Assembly: GCF_000428945.1 (NCBI RefSeq)
Contig: NZ_AUAX01000006.1
Span: 248,001-312,000, forward strand
Length of the DNA stretch: 64,000 nt
Direction: 5' to 3'
Origin: Hamadaea tsunoensis DSM 44101
Lineage (GTDB): Bacteria; Actinomycetota; Actinomycetes; Mycobacteriales; Micromonosporaceae
In this document: in pieces, positions 18,499-26,254 of the stretch
How positions within the stretch are numbered: position 1 is the stretch's first letter
How the letters are laid out: the number at the start of each line of letters is the position of its first letter
Notes under the pieces: generated by a model
Told to the model about the DNA's origin: nothing
The model's input: the letters and a program-made list of their open reading frames with translations, nothing else
Databases searched by the model: none
Translations under genes and position numbers: made by a program

Positions 18499-18565
18499 GA
18501 TCTTGCGCGAATGTTCGGGCCTCTCGGACATATCCGGGCAGCCAGTGAGACTTTCGCGCAAGATC
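18499..18565. repeat. 67-bp inverted-repeat element, different from the 81-bp family
   Basis: GATCTTGCGCGAA (18499-18511) and TTCGCGCAAGATC (18553-18565) are perfect 13-base arms. Inside, ATGT and ACAT form a smaller dyad. It lies between two plus-strand genes and lacks a T tract. It shares only the CAAGATC end with the 81-bp element. Confidence 0.65.
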
Positions 18566-18625
18566 CATCTATGTGTCCGTTGTGGAATGGCTGGTCGGGG
18601 GCCTGGCGTTACAGAGTGAAGTGGC

Positions 18626-18631
18626 TACTCT
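18626..18631 (+). promoter_or_regulatory. Candidate -10 box for EspI-like gene
   Basis: TACTCT is followed by seven bases and then the GTG at 18639, with no ribosome site. This supports 18639 as both transcription and translation start. Confidence 0.5.
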
Positions 18632-18638
18632 TGCCAGC

Positions 18639-20795
18639 GTGACGGATGACTTCTGGCCCGAGGACGAGGTCGACGGCGCCCCCGCGCTCGCACCGCGTAC
18701 GACGGGGGAGAAGGGTGCGCCCGCGCCGGAGCCGGCGGAGCGTCGGATCGCGGTGCCGGCGAAGACTCCGGACCCGGCACGGCAACCGATCTACGCACCG
18801 CGTCCGGTCGACGGGGTGACCGCCGTCGCGGGCGTACCGGTGCAGTTGCCGCCGCGCTCCACCGACTCCGTCCCGGCGCCGCCCCCGCGCGTGCCCGCCC
18901 GGCCGATGCCGCAGGATCTGCCCCAGGCGCCGGAGTCCGCCTGGGCGCGTCCGCCGACAGCGCAGTTCCCCACCGTCACACCCGCGCAGGCCGCCACGCC
19001 GCCGGTCCCGGTGCAACGGATGGAACCGCTGCACGGCGTACCGCACCAGGTGCCGCCCGCGCCGCTGCCCCGGGCCGCCGAGCCGCCGGAGCCGCACCCG
19101 GTCCTGCCCGGCCGCCCGCCCGCGCTTCCGGCCGACGGCTGGCCGGACGACGATCTCACCGCGCACGAGTCGGCGTACGACGACGACGCCTGGTACGCGC
19201 AGACCGGCCCGACCGTACGCCCCGCGCCGCCACCGGTGACGCACGAGTTCCACTTCACCGGGACCTTTCCGACGTCCTCCCGGGAGGCGGAGGAGTCCAG
19301 CTACACCGTCGAGTCCCATGGGGACAGCGGGTACGCCGACCACCGTGATCGCGATTACTACGACGACTACGACGACCGGCACTTCTTCGACGCCGGCACC
19401 CACGCACCTGCAGGCGTCGGCACCCACGCACCTGAAGACGCCGGTACGCACGCGCCTGGATTCGGCCCTGGCACCCACGCGCCTGGATTCGGCGCTGGTA
19501 CCGACGCGCCCGAAGTCCATGATGCCGAGATCGCGCCGCCGCCGTTGCCGCCCTCCTGGCCGACCCGGGTGTTCGAGCCGCCGACCGCCGCCCCCACCCC
19601 GGCCGCCGACCAGGACCTTCCGCTGTACGAGTTCGACGCCGACAGCCAGCCGGACGGGGCGTACGAGCGGCCGGCGGATCTGCCCGCCACCGGGACCGGG
19701 GATGCCCCGGGCCGGCACTCCTTCGAGCATCCGCCTGTGCCGGACGGCCCGCCCGCGCTGCCGGGGCCGACCGTCCGTCCGGTTCCGCCGGGCACCGTCC
19801 ACAATGGCGCGGACTTCACGCCCTCCCGCGATCCGGCCCGGCGCGTCGACGGCTTCGCGCCCGGCGTACCGACGGCGGAGGAGTTCGCCCGGCGCCGCGC
19901 CGCCCGGCAGCCCGAGCCCGAGGCCCGGATGGGTGTGCAGGCCGCTCTCCGGCGTTCGACGTTCGGCCTGGTGAGCCCTGGGCCGGGTAAGAAGGAGCGG
20001 GAGCACCGGCACAACGTCGAGCTGATCCGGCGCAACTTCGGCGGCCTGCGGCAGGTCACCGTGGTGAACCCGAAGGGCGGCGCGGGCAAGACCGTCGCCG
20101 TCCTGATGCTGGCCATGACGTTCGGCCAGCGCCGCGGCGGCTACGTGCTGGCCTGGGACAACAACGAGACGCAGGGCACCCTCGGCATGCGCGCGCAGCA
20201 GGACTTCCACGCGCGTACCGTCCGGGATCTGTTGCGGGACCTGCACTTCTTCACCGGCGCCTCGGGGCGGGTCGGCGACCTGTCGCAGTACGTGCGCGCG
20301 CAAGGCGAGGGCATGTTCGAGGTGCTGGCCTCGGACGAGTCCGCCACGGCCGGCGAGATGCTCACCGACGTCGCCTTCGGCGACATCCGCGACGTGGTCA
20401 GCCGGTTCTACAAGGTGATCGTCGTCGACACCGGCAACAACGTCCGCGCGCCCAACTGGCAGGCCGCCGTCGACGCCACCGACCAGCTCGTCGTCACCAT
20501 GTCCGCGCGCAACGACTCCGCCGAGACCGCCGCGCGCATGCTCGACCATCTCGAGCAGACCGGGCGTACGCGCGCGGTCCGGCAGGCCGTCACGGTCGTG
20601 TCGATGCCGGCCAACCAGCGCGATCTCGACGTGGACGCCATCGAACGGCACTTCGCGGCGCGTACGCGCGAGGTCATCCGGGTGCCGTTCGAGCGCGTCA
20701 TCGACAGCGGCGAACCCATCCGCTACGCCCGCCTCTCCGACGCCACCGCCGCGGCCTGGGTCAAGGTCGCCGCGGCGGTAGCCGAAGGGCTCTAG
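18639..20795 (+). CDS. EspI-like ParA/MinD family ATPase with long proline-rich N terminus
   Basis: The 718-residue protein has a disordered N-terminal half (about 1-440), rich in Pro, Ala and acidic residues, that includes the GTHAP peptide repeats. A C-terminal ParA/MinD ATPase domain follows. Its Walker A-type loop is VNPKGGAGKT near residue 475, followed by the Asp-rich VIVVDTGNN segment near 593. This layout matches mycobacterial EspI, an ATPase tied to ESX-1 type VII secretion, but no ESX gene is nearby. It could instead serve polar growth or division. The start is GTG. The 3' end overlaps the convergent acyl-CoA synthetase gene by 35 bases. Confidence 0.83.
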   Translation: MTDDFWPEDEVDGAPALAPRTTGEKGAPAPEPAERRIAVPAKTPDPARQPIYAPRPVDGVTAVAGVPVQLPPRSTDSVPAPPPRVPARPMPQDLPQAPESAWARPPTAQFPTVTPAQAATPPVPVQRMEPLHGVPHQVPPAPLPRAAEPPEPHPVLPGRPPALPADGWPDDDLTAHESAYDDDAWYAQTGPTVRPAPPPVTHEFHFTGTFPTSSREAEESSYTVESHGDSGYADHRDRDYYDDYDDRHFFDAGTHAPAGVGTHAPEDAGTHAPGFGPGTHAPGFGAGTDAPEVHDAEIAPPPLPPSWPTRVFEPPTAAPTPAADQDLPLYEFDADSQPDGAYERPADLPATGTGDAPGRHSFEHPPVPDGPPALPGPTVRPVPPGTVHNGADFTPSRDPARRVDGFAPGVPTAEEFARRRAARQPEPEARMGVQAALRRSTFGLVSPGPGKKEREHRHNVELIRRNFGGLRQVTVVNPKGGAGKTVAVLMLAMTFGQRRGGYVLAWDNNETQGTLGMRAQQDFHARTVRDLLRDLHFFTGASGRVGDLSQYVRAQGEGMFEVLASDESATAGEMLTDVAFGDIRDVVSRFYKVIVVDTGNNVRAPNWQAAVDATDQLVVTMSARNDSAETAARMLDHLEQTGRTRAVRQAVTVVSMPANQRDLDVDAIERHFAARTREVIRVPFERVIDSGEPIRYARLSDATAAAWVKVAAAVAEGL
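19395..19515 (+). repeat. Tandem repeat encoding GTHAP units inside EspI-like gene
   Basis: Five copies of a unit beginning GGCACCCACGCACCT (variants GGTACGCACGCGCCT, GGTACCGACGCGCCC) recur with periods of 24, 24, 27 and 27 bases. They encode GTHAP-AGV, GTHAP-EDA, GTHAP-GFGP, GTHAP-GFGA and GTDAP. The repeats are in frame, so unit number may vary between strains. Confidence 0.85.
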
Positions 20796-22308
20796 GGATC
20801 ACCTTCCCGGTCGCGGTCCGCGGCAGCTCCGGCAGGAACACCACGTCCCGGGGTACGCAGAACCGGGCGAGATAGTGCCGCACGTACTCGCGTACCGACT
20901 CGGGATCGAGACGCTCGCCCGGATGCAGCACGATGTACGCCGCCAGCCGCTGGCCGAAGGACGGATCGTCGACCCCGATGACGGCGACCTCGCGTACCTG
21001 CGGGAGCTGGGCGATGAGCTCCTCGACGGGCCGGGGGAACACGTTCTCCCCGCCGGAGACGATCATGTCGTCGGCCCGGCCGTCCACATAGAGCAGTCCG
21101 TCGGTGTCGAAATGGCCGAGATCACCCGTACCGAGCAGCCCTTCCGGGGTCGCCTCGCGCTGGGCGGTGTAGCCCTCGAAGAGCATGTTGTTGCGTACGT
21201 GGATCTCGCCGACCTGGCCCGCGTCGAGCACCCGCCCGTCCCGGGAGCGGATCTCGACGACCGTCCCCAGTGGTGGCCGCCCCGCCGTCCGCGGGTCCGT
21301 ACGCAGATCCGCCGGCGTCGCGATAGACACCCAGGACGCCTCGGTGCTGCCGTAGAGGTTGTAGAGGCAGTCGCCGTAGACGTCCATGAAGTGCGTGGCG
21401 AGGCCGCCGGGCAGCGCCGATCCGCTGAGCGCCACGACCCGCGGCCGGGGATCGGGCACCACGCCCGTCTCCAGCAGCCGTTGCAGCATCACGGGCACGG
21501 CGACCAGGCCGGGGCACTCGTACTGCTCGACCGCGCGTACGGTCGCCTGGGGGTCGAATTTCCGCTGCAGGACAAGCGTGGCGCGCAGGCCGAGCGAGAT
21601 CTGGAGGGCGGCGAGGCCCCAGGTGTGAAACAGCGGCGCGGCGACGAAGATGCGCTCGCCGACGCGCAGCGGGATGCGGTCGAGGACCGAGGCGAGCGGG
21701 CTGAGGCTGCTGGGATTGCGGCGGCGGGCGCCCTTGGGCGCGGCCGTGGTGCCGGAGGTGAGCACGATGAGCCGGCCGGCCCGGGTGGGCGGGCGCAGAT
21801 CGCCGGGCGACGGCGCGGCGATGAGGCGTTCGGCGTTGGTCTCGGTCAGCGTCGGTACGCCGGGGATGAGTTCGACCAGGTCGTTGTCGGCGAGGACGAG
21901 CTCGATCTTCTGCTCGTGCACGACGGCGTCGATGGCGGCCGCGGAGAGGGCGGGGTTGAGCAGCACGACCTCGGCGCCGAGGGCCGAGCCGGCGGCCATC
22001 GAGGCGATCATGCCCGCGTGGTTCCGCGCCAGTACGCCGATCTTGCTGCCGACGCCGATCCCGTACCGGGCGCGCAGCGACAAGGCCAGCGCCTCGGTAC
22101 GCCTCCACAGCTCGCGGTAGGTGGTCGTCCGGTCGGTGCCATCGGGGCTGGAGTCGATGACGGCGGCGTGGTCGGGCGAGCGGTCGGCGGCCGAGCGCAG
22201 CTCTCCGGCGAGCGAGAAGCCCCAGCGGCGCAGGGCGTTGAGCTGCGCCACCATCTTGCCGGGCGGCCCCGGATTGAGCAGTCCCCGCTTCGCCAGTACC
22301 CAGAGCAC
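20761..22308 (-). CDS. Acyl-CoA synthetase, AMP-binding (FadD-like)
   Basis: The 515-residue enzyme belongs to the adenylate-forming family and should activate a carboxylic acid, probably a fatty acid, as an acyl-adenylate and then a CoA thioester. It has the P-loop-like LTSGTTAAPKGA near residue 185, the NLYGSTEASWV segment near 325, the GTGDLGHFDTDGLLY region near 400 and a C-terminal Lys in TATGKVIPR. GTG at 22308 is preferred because GAGGAG lies upstream; an ATG at 22335 is possible. The substrate is not readable. A TetR-type operator stands just upstream. Confidence 0.9.
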   Translation of the reverse strand: MLWVLAKRGLLNPGPPGKMVAQLNALRRWGFSLAGELRSAADRSPDHAAVIDSSPDGTDRTTTYRELWRRTEALALSLRARYGIGVGSKIGVLARNHAGMIASMAAGSALGAEVVLLNPALSAAAIDAVVHEQKIELVLADNDLVELIPGVPTLTETNAERLIAAPSPGDLRPPTRAGRLIVLTSGTTAAPKGARRRNPSSLSPLASVLDRIPLRVGERIFVAAPLFHTWGLAALQISLGLRATLVLQRKFDPQATVRAVEQYECPGLVAVPVMLQRLLETGVVPDPRPRVVALSGSALPGGLATHFMDVYGDCLYNLYGSTEASWVSIATPADLRTDPRTAGRPPLGTVVEIRSRDGRVLDAGQVGEIHVRNNMLFEGYTAQREATPEGLLGTGDLGHFDTDGLLYVDGRADDMIVSGGENVFPRPVEELIAQLPQVREVAVIGVDDPSFGQRLAAYIVLHPGERLDPESVREYVRHYLARFCVPRDVVFLPELPRTATGKVIPRALRLPPRRP

Positions 22309-22342
22309 ACGCGTCTCCTCTTCACCGATGAGCACCAGAATA

Positions 22343-22371
22343 GTTACTTGCTGGTAATACCGATGAGTAAC
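22343..22371. promoter_or_regulatory. TetR-type operator before acyl-CoA synthetase gene
   Basis: GTTACT and AGTAAC flank a 29-base dyad, with inner GGTA-A-TACC. The left half, TTACTTGCTGGTAA, matches the first half of the operator at 24307 in 11 of 14 positions, so the same TetR protein probably binds both. Confidence 0.62.
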
Positions 22372-22410
22372 AACATGACGTATGGCCCCCCGTGATCACA
22401 AGGGCAGCAG

Positions 22411-22468
22411 CCAAGATCCCGCTGGGGCCCGTCGCCAAGATCCCGCCGGTTAGCAGCCAAGATCCCGC
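22411..22468 (+). repeat. Three tandem CCAAGATCCCGC motifs
   Basis: CCAAGATCCCGC occurs at 22411, 22435 and 22457, spaced 24 and 22 bases. The third copy forms the left end of the 81-bp element copy 2. The two extra copies look like partial remnants of that element's arm. Confidence 0.7.
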
Positions 22469-22538
22469 TTGGATCAGGGAAATCACCCGAATCTTGGTCC
22501 ATGATTCGGGTGACAACCGTGATCCAAACGGGATCTTG
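22458..22538. repeat. 81-bp palindromic element, copy 2 (inverted)
   Basis: The outer 19-base arms match in 18 of 19 positions. The inner arms TCACCCGAATC and GATTCGGGTGA are perfect around a nine-base loop. Spacers GGGAAA (left) and CAACCG (right) are the reverse complement of those in copy 1, so this copy is in the opposite orientation. It lies 40 bases 3' of the acyl-CoA dehydrogenase stop. Confidence 0.92.
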
Positions 22539-22578
22539 TGGGGTCGGTACGGCCCAGGTCGGTACGGCCCGAGGACGG

Positions 22579-23796
22579 TCAGCGCAGCGCCATCCCGGAG
22601 ATGTTGCGGGCGATCACCAGCCGCTGGATCTCGCTGGTGCCCTCGAAGATGGTGTAGATCTTGGCGTCCCGGTACCAGCGCTCGACCGGGTGTTCGCGGG
22701 TGAAACCGGCCCCGCCGAGGATCTGCACGGCCCGGCTCGTCACGTCGACGGCCACCTCGCCGGCCTTGAGCTTGGACATCGAGCCCTCGCCGGCCAGGAA
22801 TGGCCGGTTGTTGCGGCCCATCCAGGCGGCCCGCCAGACGAGCAGGCGCGCGGCGTCGATCTCCATCTTCATGTCGGCCAGTTGGAAGGCGATGCCCTGG
22901 TTCTCGATGATCGGGCGGCCGAACTGCACGCGCGTCTTGGCGTACTCCAGGGCGTATTCGAAGGCGGCCCGGGCGATGCCCAGCGCCTGTGCCCCGACGG
23001 TCGGCCGGGACAGCTCGAACGTGCGCATCGACGCCTGGCCGCCGGTACGCTCGCCGGACCGGGCCTTGCCGAGCCGGTCCAGCAGCCGCTCCCGGCCGCC
23101 GAGCAGCTGGGAACCGGGGATCCGGACGTCGTCGAGGAAGACGTCGGCCGTGTTGGAGGCGCGCAGGCCCAGCTTCTTGAGCTTCTTCGTGGCCTGGAGT
23201 CCGGGCGTGTCCGGCCCGATGACGAAGGCGGCCTGGCCGCGGCTGCCCAGCGACGGATCCACCGACGCCGTGACCACGTGGACCTTGGCGATCCCGCCGT
23301 TGGTCGCGTACGCCTTCTGGCCGTTCAGGACCCATTCGTCGGCGGCCTCGTCATAGACGGCCCGCGTACGCATCGCGCCGACGTCGGAGCCGGCCTCGGG
23401 CTCGGTCGAGCAGAACGCCGCGGTGGCGGGCGTGTCGACCGTGCCGAAGCACTGCGGGATCCACTCGGCGAGCTGTTCGGGGCTGCCGTTGCCGAAGATC
23501 GCGGCGACCGCGAGCGAGGTGCCCATGATGGACATCGCGATGCCGGCGTCGCCCCAGAAGAGCTCCTCGCTCGCCAGGCACAGCGACAGGCCGGACGGGT
23601 CCGACCAGGTGTTGGCGAGGAACTCGAACCCGTACAGGCCGATCTTCGCCGCCTCCTGGATGACGGGCCACGGGGTGTCCTCGCGCTCGTCCCATTCGGC
23701 GGCGGCCGGGCGCACGACGTCGGCGGCGAAGCCGTGCACCCAGTCGCGCAGGTCGGTCTGCTCCTCGCTGAGATCGAGGGAGAACTCAGCGGCCAT
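22579..23796 (-). CDS. Acyl-CoA dehydrogenase
   Basis: This flavoenzyme family oxidises acyl-CoA to the 2-enoyl form in fatty acid degradation. The 405-residue protein has the expected order: N-terminal helices (FSLDLSEEQTDLRDWVHGF), the middle FCSTEPEAGSDVGAM segment and the YAKTRVQFGRPI motif. Near the end it has QILGGAGFTREHPVERWYRDAK and the catalytic-base region YTIFEGTSEIQRL. Chain-length preference is unknown. It starts two bases after the SCP2 stop (TGA-TC-ATG), so the pair is cotranscribed. The TetR operator lies upstream of the SCP2 gene. Confidence 0.94.
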   Translation of the reverse strand: MAAEFSLDLSEEQTDLRDWVHGFAADVVRPAAAEWDEREDTPWPVIQEAAKIGLYGFEFLANTWSDPSGLSLCLASEELFWGDAGIAMSIMGTSLAVAAIFGNGSPEQLAEWIPQCFGTVDTPATAAFCSTEPEAGSDVGAMRTRAVYDEAADEWVLNGQKAYATNGGIAKVHVVTASVDPSLGSRGQAAFVIGPDTPGLQATKKLKKLGLRASNTADVFLDDVRIPGSQLLGGRERLLDRLGKARSGERTGGQASMRTFELSRPTVGAQALGIARAAFEYALEYAKTRVQFGRPIIENQGIAFQLADMKMEIDAARLLVWRAAWMGRNNRPFLAGEGSMSKLKAGEVAVDVTSRAVQILGGAGFTREHPVERWYRDAKIYTIFEGTSEIQRLVIARNISGMALR

Positions 23797-23798
23797 GA

Positions 23799-24251
23799 TC
23801 AGGCCTTCGGGATGCTGAACAGGTTGGCGATGTTGGACGCCAGGGCCAGGTCGCCCTTGGCCTTCAGCTTGCCGGTCATGAACATCATCACCGGGTTGCC
23901 GTTGCCGGAGACGACCTTGAGGAAGTCGACCGGGCCGACGGTCAGGGCGAGCTTCGGGTCGTGGCTCGGCGTCTCCGAGAGGGTGCAGGCGCCGTCGGCG
24001 ATGACCAGCTCGTAAGTGTCGGCGCCGCCGTCCGGGGCACCCGTGATCGTCCAGTGGATGACGGCGTTCGTGTTGCCCGCCCGCTCCGGCCGGAACAGGG
24101 ACGGCATCCGGCGGAAGATCTCGTCGAGCACCTTCGGCCGGGCGTCGCCGCTCATGACCTCGGCGATCTGCGCGTCGGAGGCGGACTTGACGAGTTGGGC
24201 GAAGTTGCTCGGGTCCAACGAGGTGAAGTCGGACAGGTCGAAGTCGGCCAT
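23799..24251 (-). CDS. SCP2 sterol-binding domain protein
   Basis: The 150-residue protein matches the SCP2 fold, which binds lipids such as acyl-CoA or sterols. Visible segments are IHWTITGAPDGGADTY, DPKLALTVGPVDFLKVVSGN and MTGKLKAKGDLALASNI, the last two being typical of the family. It has no signal peptide. GGAGGGACCTC precedes the ATG. It forms the first gene of a two-gene unit with an acyl-CoA dehydrogenase and is divergent from the TetR gene, consistent with a lipid-transfer role in fatty acid breakdown. Confidence 0.9.
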   Translation of the reverse strand: MADFDLSDFTSLDPSNFAQLVKSASDAQIAEVMSGDARPKVLDEIFRRMPSLFRPERAGNTNAVIHWTITGAPDGGADTYELVIADGACTLSETPSHDPKLALTVGPVDFLKVVSGNGNPVMMFMTGKLKAKGDLALASNIANLFSIPKA

Positions 24252-24305
24252 GAGGTCCCTCCATCGGGTGCGGCGCATGTCGCGGTGCTGGGATATGCGA
24301 CATAA

Positions 24306-24337
24306 CTTACTCGCGCGTAACATTACGCGGGAGTAGG
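24306..24337. promoter_or_regulatory. TetR-type operator between divergent SCP2 and tetR genes
   Basis: CTTACTCGCGCGTAA and TTACGCGGGAGTAGG flank a central CA, with 13 of 15 pairs matching. It lies directly upstream of the -10 box of the regulator and of the SCP2 gene start, so it can control both directions. Confidence 0.72.
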
Positions 24338-24343
24338 TAAGGT
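24338..24343 (+). promoter_or_regulatory. Candidate -10 box for tetR gene
   Basis: TAAGGT lies seven bases before the GTG at 24351 and directly after the operator dyad, so bound repressor would block it. Confidence 0.5.
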
Positions 24344-24350
24344 GGCAAGC

Positions 24351-24983
24351 GTGGGGAAACGACTGCCGAGAAGCGTCCGCGAGCAACAGATGCTCGACGC
24401 GGCCATCCGTGAGTTCGCCCAGCACGGATTCCACGCCGCGAACATGGACGCGATCGCCGAGCGCGCCGGCGTGTCGAAACCGATGGTGTACGCCTACCTG
24501 GGAACGAAGGACGAACTGTTCGTGGCGTGCCTGCGCCGCGAGGCCGGCCGGCTGCTCGAAGCCGTCGCCGGGGTCGTGGACTCGGACCTGCCCCCGGACC
24601 AGCAGCTCTGGCGGGGACTGCGGGGCTTCTTCGCGTACGTCGGCAAGCATCGCGACGGGTGGGCGGTGCTCTACCGGCAGGCCCGCAGCCGGGAGCCGTT
24701 CGCGAGCGAGCTGGCCGCCATGCGCCGGGCGATGGTCGAGGTCATCGCGGAGCGGCTGGCGCTGGCCCTGGCCGGTCACGGCCGCTCGGTGCCGGCGGAG
24801 GAGCTGGAGTCGATCGCGCTGGCCCTGGTCGGCGCCGGGGAGTCCCTGGCCGACCGGCTCGTGGACACGCCGCAGGAGGACCCCGAGCGGGTCGCGACCC
24901 GGATGATGGGCGCGATCTGGCTGGGCGCCGAGCGCCAGCTCCACGGCGAGGTCTGGCGGACCCACCAGGATCAGTCGGCCTGA
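24351..24983 (+). CDS. TetR family transcriptional regulator
   Basis: The 210-residue protein has the N-terminal TetR HTH (FAQHGFHAANMDAIAERAGVSKPMVYAYLGTKDELF at about residues 25-60). An all-helical ligand-binding domain follows, including FAYVGKHRDGWAVLYR, which is common in actinobacterial fatty-acid TetR regulators. GTG at 24351 is preferred over 24342 because a -10 box lies seven bases upstream. The likely targets are itself, the SCP2/acyl-CoA dehydrogenase pair and the acyl-CoA synthetase, with an acyl-CoA as the likely inducer. Confidence 0.92.
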   Translation: MGKRLPRSVREQQMLDAAIREFAQHGFHAANMDAIAERAGVSKPMVYAYLGTKDELFVACLRREAGRLLEAVAGVVDSDLPPDQQLWRGLRGFFAYVGKHRDGWAVLYRQARSREPFASELAAMRRAMVEVIAERLALALAGHGRSVPAEELESIALALVGAGESLADRLVDTPQEDPERVATRMMGAIWLGAERQLHGEVWRTHQDQSA

Positions 24984-24985
24984 AA

Positions 24986-25010
24986 GGCCCGCGCCGGATG
25001 GGCGCGGGCC
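24986..25010. terminator. Bidirectional hairpin between tetR and adaptor gene
   Basis: GGCCCGCGCC and GGCGCGGGCC form ten perfect pairs around a GGATG loop. TTT follows on the minus-strand side. It lies between the convergent stops at 24983 and 25026. Confidence 0.8.
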
Positions 25011-25025
25011 GGTCTGCCGGCGGAT

Positions 25026-26075
25026 CTAGGCGGTCTCGACCGTGACGTTGGCGCTCTGCCCGACGAGGATTCCCTGCGGGACCTGGTCGAACGTGAGGAT
25101 CACCTGGTACGTGACGAGGTTGCTGGAGATCGTGCCCGTCTCGGCGATCTGCGTGATCTTCGCGGTGTAGGTCTCGCCGTCCTTGCCGGGCAGGGCGATC
25201 TGCGCCTGCTGCCCCACGGTCAGCGCGACCACGTCGGCCTCGCTGAAGGAGGCCTTCACGACCATCGTGGAGACCACGCCGAGCGTGATCACATTGGACC
25301 GGGCGGTGTCGCCGACCTTGATGGTGACCGTGAGGATCTTGCCGGCCGCCGGTGCGGTGACGATCGTGCCGTCGAGTTCGCGCTGCGCCTTGGCCAGCGC
25401 CGCCCTGTCGTTGTTGACCGTCTGCTGGGCGCTGAGGATCGCGTCGCCGCCGTTGCCGCCGGAGCCCTGCCGCCCGGTCGTCCCGGCCGTGCTGCAACCC
25501 TGCGGTGCCGTGTACGCGACCAGGTGCGCGACCACCCCGGAGGAGGCCGGTGCGGCAGTGGAAGCCGCCGTCTCGGACGCGCTCGGTGCGGGGCTGGCCG
25601 ACGACGAATGCCCGGTCGAGCCGGAACCGGTCGAGCTGCCGCCACCCGTGCTGCCGCCGGTGCTCCCGCCGCCGGTGCTCCCGCCACCCTGGTTGCAGGT
25701 CTGGGCGGACGGGCTGGCGCTGGCGGAGGCCCACGCGTCGTCCAGCGCCGCCTGGGCGTCGTCGAGCGCGGACTGTGCGTCGGCGACCGCCAGCTTGGCG
25801 TCGGCCTGGTCGATGCGAGCGAGGACCTGTCCGGTGGTGACCATGTCGCCGGGCTTGACGGTGACCGCGGTGACGGTGCCGCTGACGGAGAAGCTGAGTG
25901 ACTGCGTGGTGACCGGCTGTACGGTGCCCTTGGCGGTCACGCCCGTGGCGGCGACCCGCTGAACCGTCTGCGCCGCCGGCTTCGTCTGGGGCGTGCCGCT
26001 CTCGGCGTACCAGAGCAGGCCACCGGCGACGGCCAGCGCCACCACTCCGGCGGCGACCGCCACGATCCAACGCAT
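25026..26075 (-). CDS. HlyD/MacA-type periplasmic adaptor-like protein
   Basis: The 349-residue protein has an N-terminal membrane anchor (about residues 5-24) and the split biotinyl-lipoyl domain of efflux adaptors. One half lies near residues 50-90 (VSGTVTAVTVKPGDMVTTGQVLARID) and the other near 240-265 (TAPAAGKILTVTIKVGD), followed by a barrel domain. The usual alpha-hairpin is replaced by a long Ser/Gly-rich linker (about 125-180). In MacAB systems such proteins join an ABC transporter, but no ATPase adjoins this gene. The ATG at 26075 is chosen for GAGGAAAT upstream. It is divergent from the lipoprotein gene. Confidence 0.86.
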   Translation of the reverse strand: MRWIVAVAAGVVALAVAGGLLWYAESGTPQTKPAAQTVQRVAATGVTAKGTVQPVTTQSLSFSVSGTVTAVTVKPGDMVTTGQVLARIDQADAKLAVADAQSALDDAQAALDDAWASASASPSAQTCNQGGGSTGGGSTGGSTGGGSSTGSGSTGHSSSASPAPSASETAASTAAPASSGVVAHLVAYTAPQGCSTAGTTGRQGSGGNGGDAILSAQQTVNNDRAALAKAQRELDGTIVTAPAAGKILTVTIKVGDTARSNVITLGVVSTMVVKASFSEADVVALTVGQQAQIALPGKDGETYTAKITQIAETGTISSNLVTYQVILTFDQVPQGILVGQSANVTVETA

Positions 26076-26254
26076 CCGATTTCCTCGCATGGAGCGGCAG
26101 TCTCGTCAGGCGACATCGGCCGGTCCTCGGCGCAACCTCGGAGCCACCTCAGAATGACGATGCCAATGCGGCACCCGATTGCGAGCGTTCTTTGAGTTTC
26201 CCTTGAGTACTCCCGGAGCAGTCGCCGCCAGGCTGCCGTGCGGAGGTGCCAAGG

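Noticed and set aside
19395-19515. Tandem repeats in the EspI-like gene as a CRISPR array
   Set aside because: The units are 24-27 bases without spacers, are in frame and encode GTHAP peptides. No cas gene is present.
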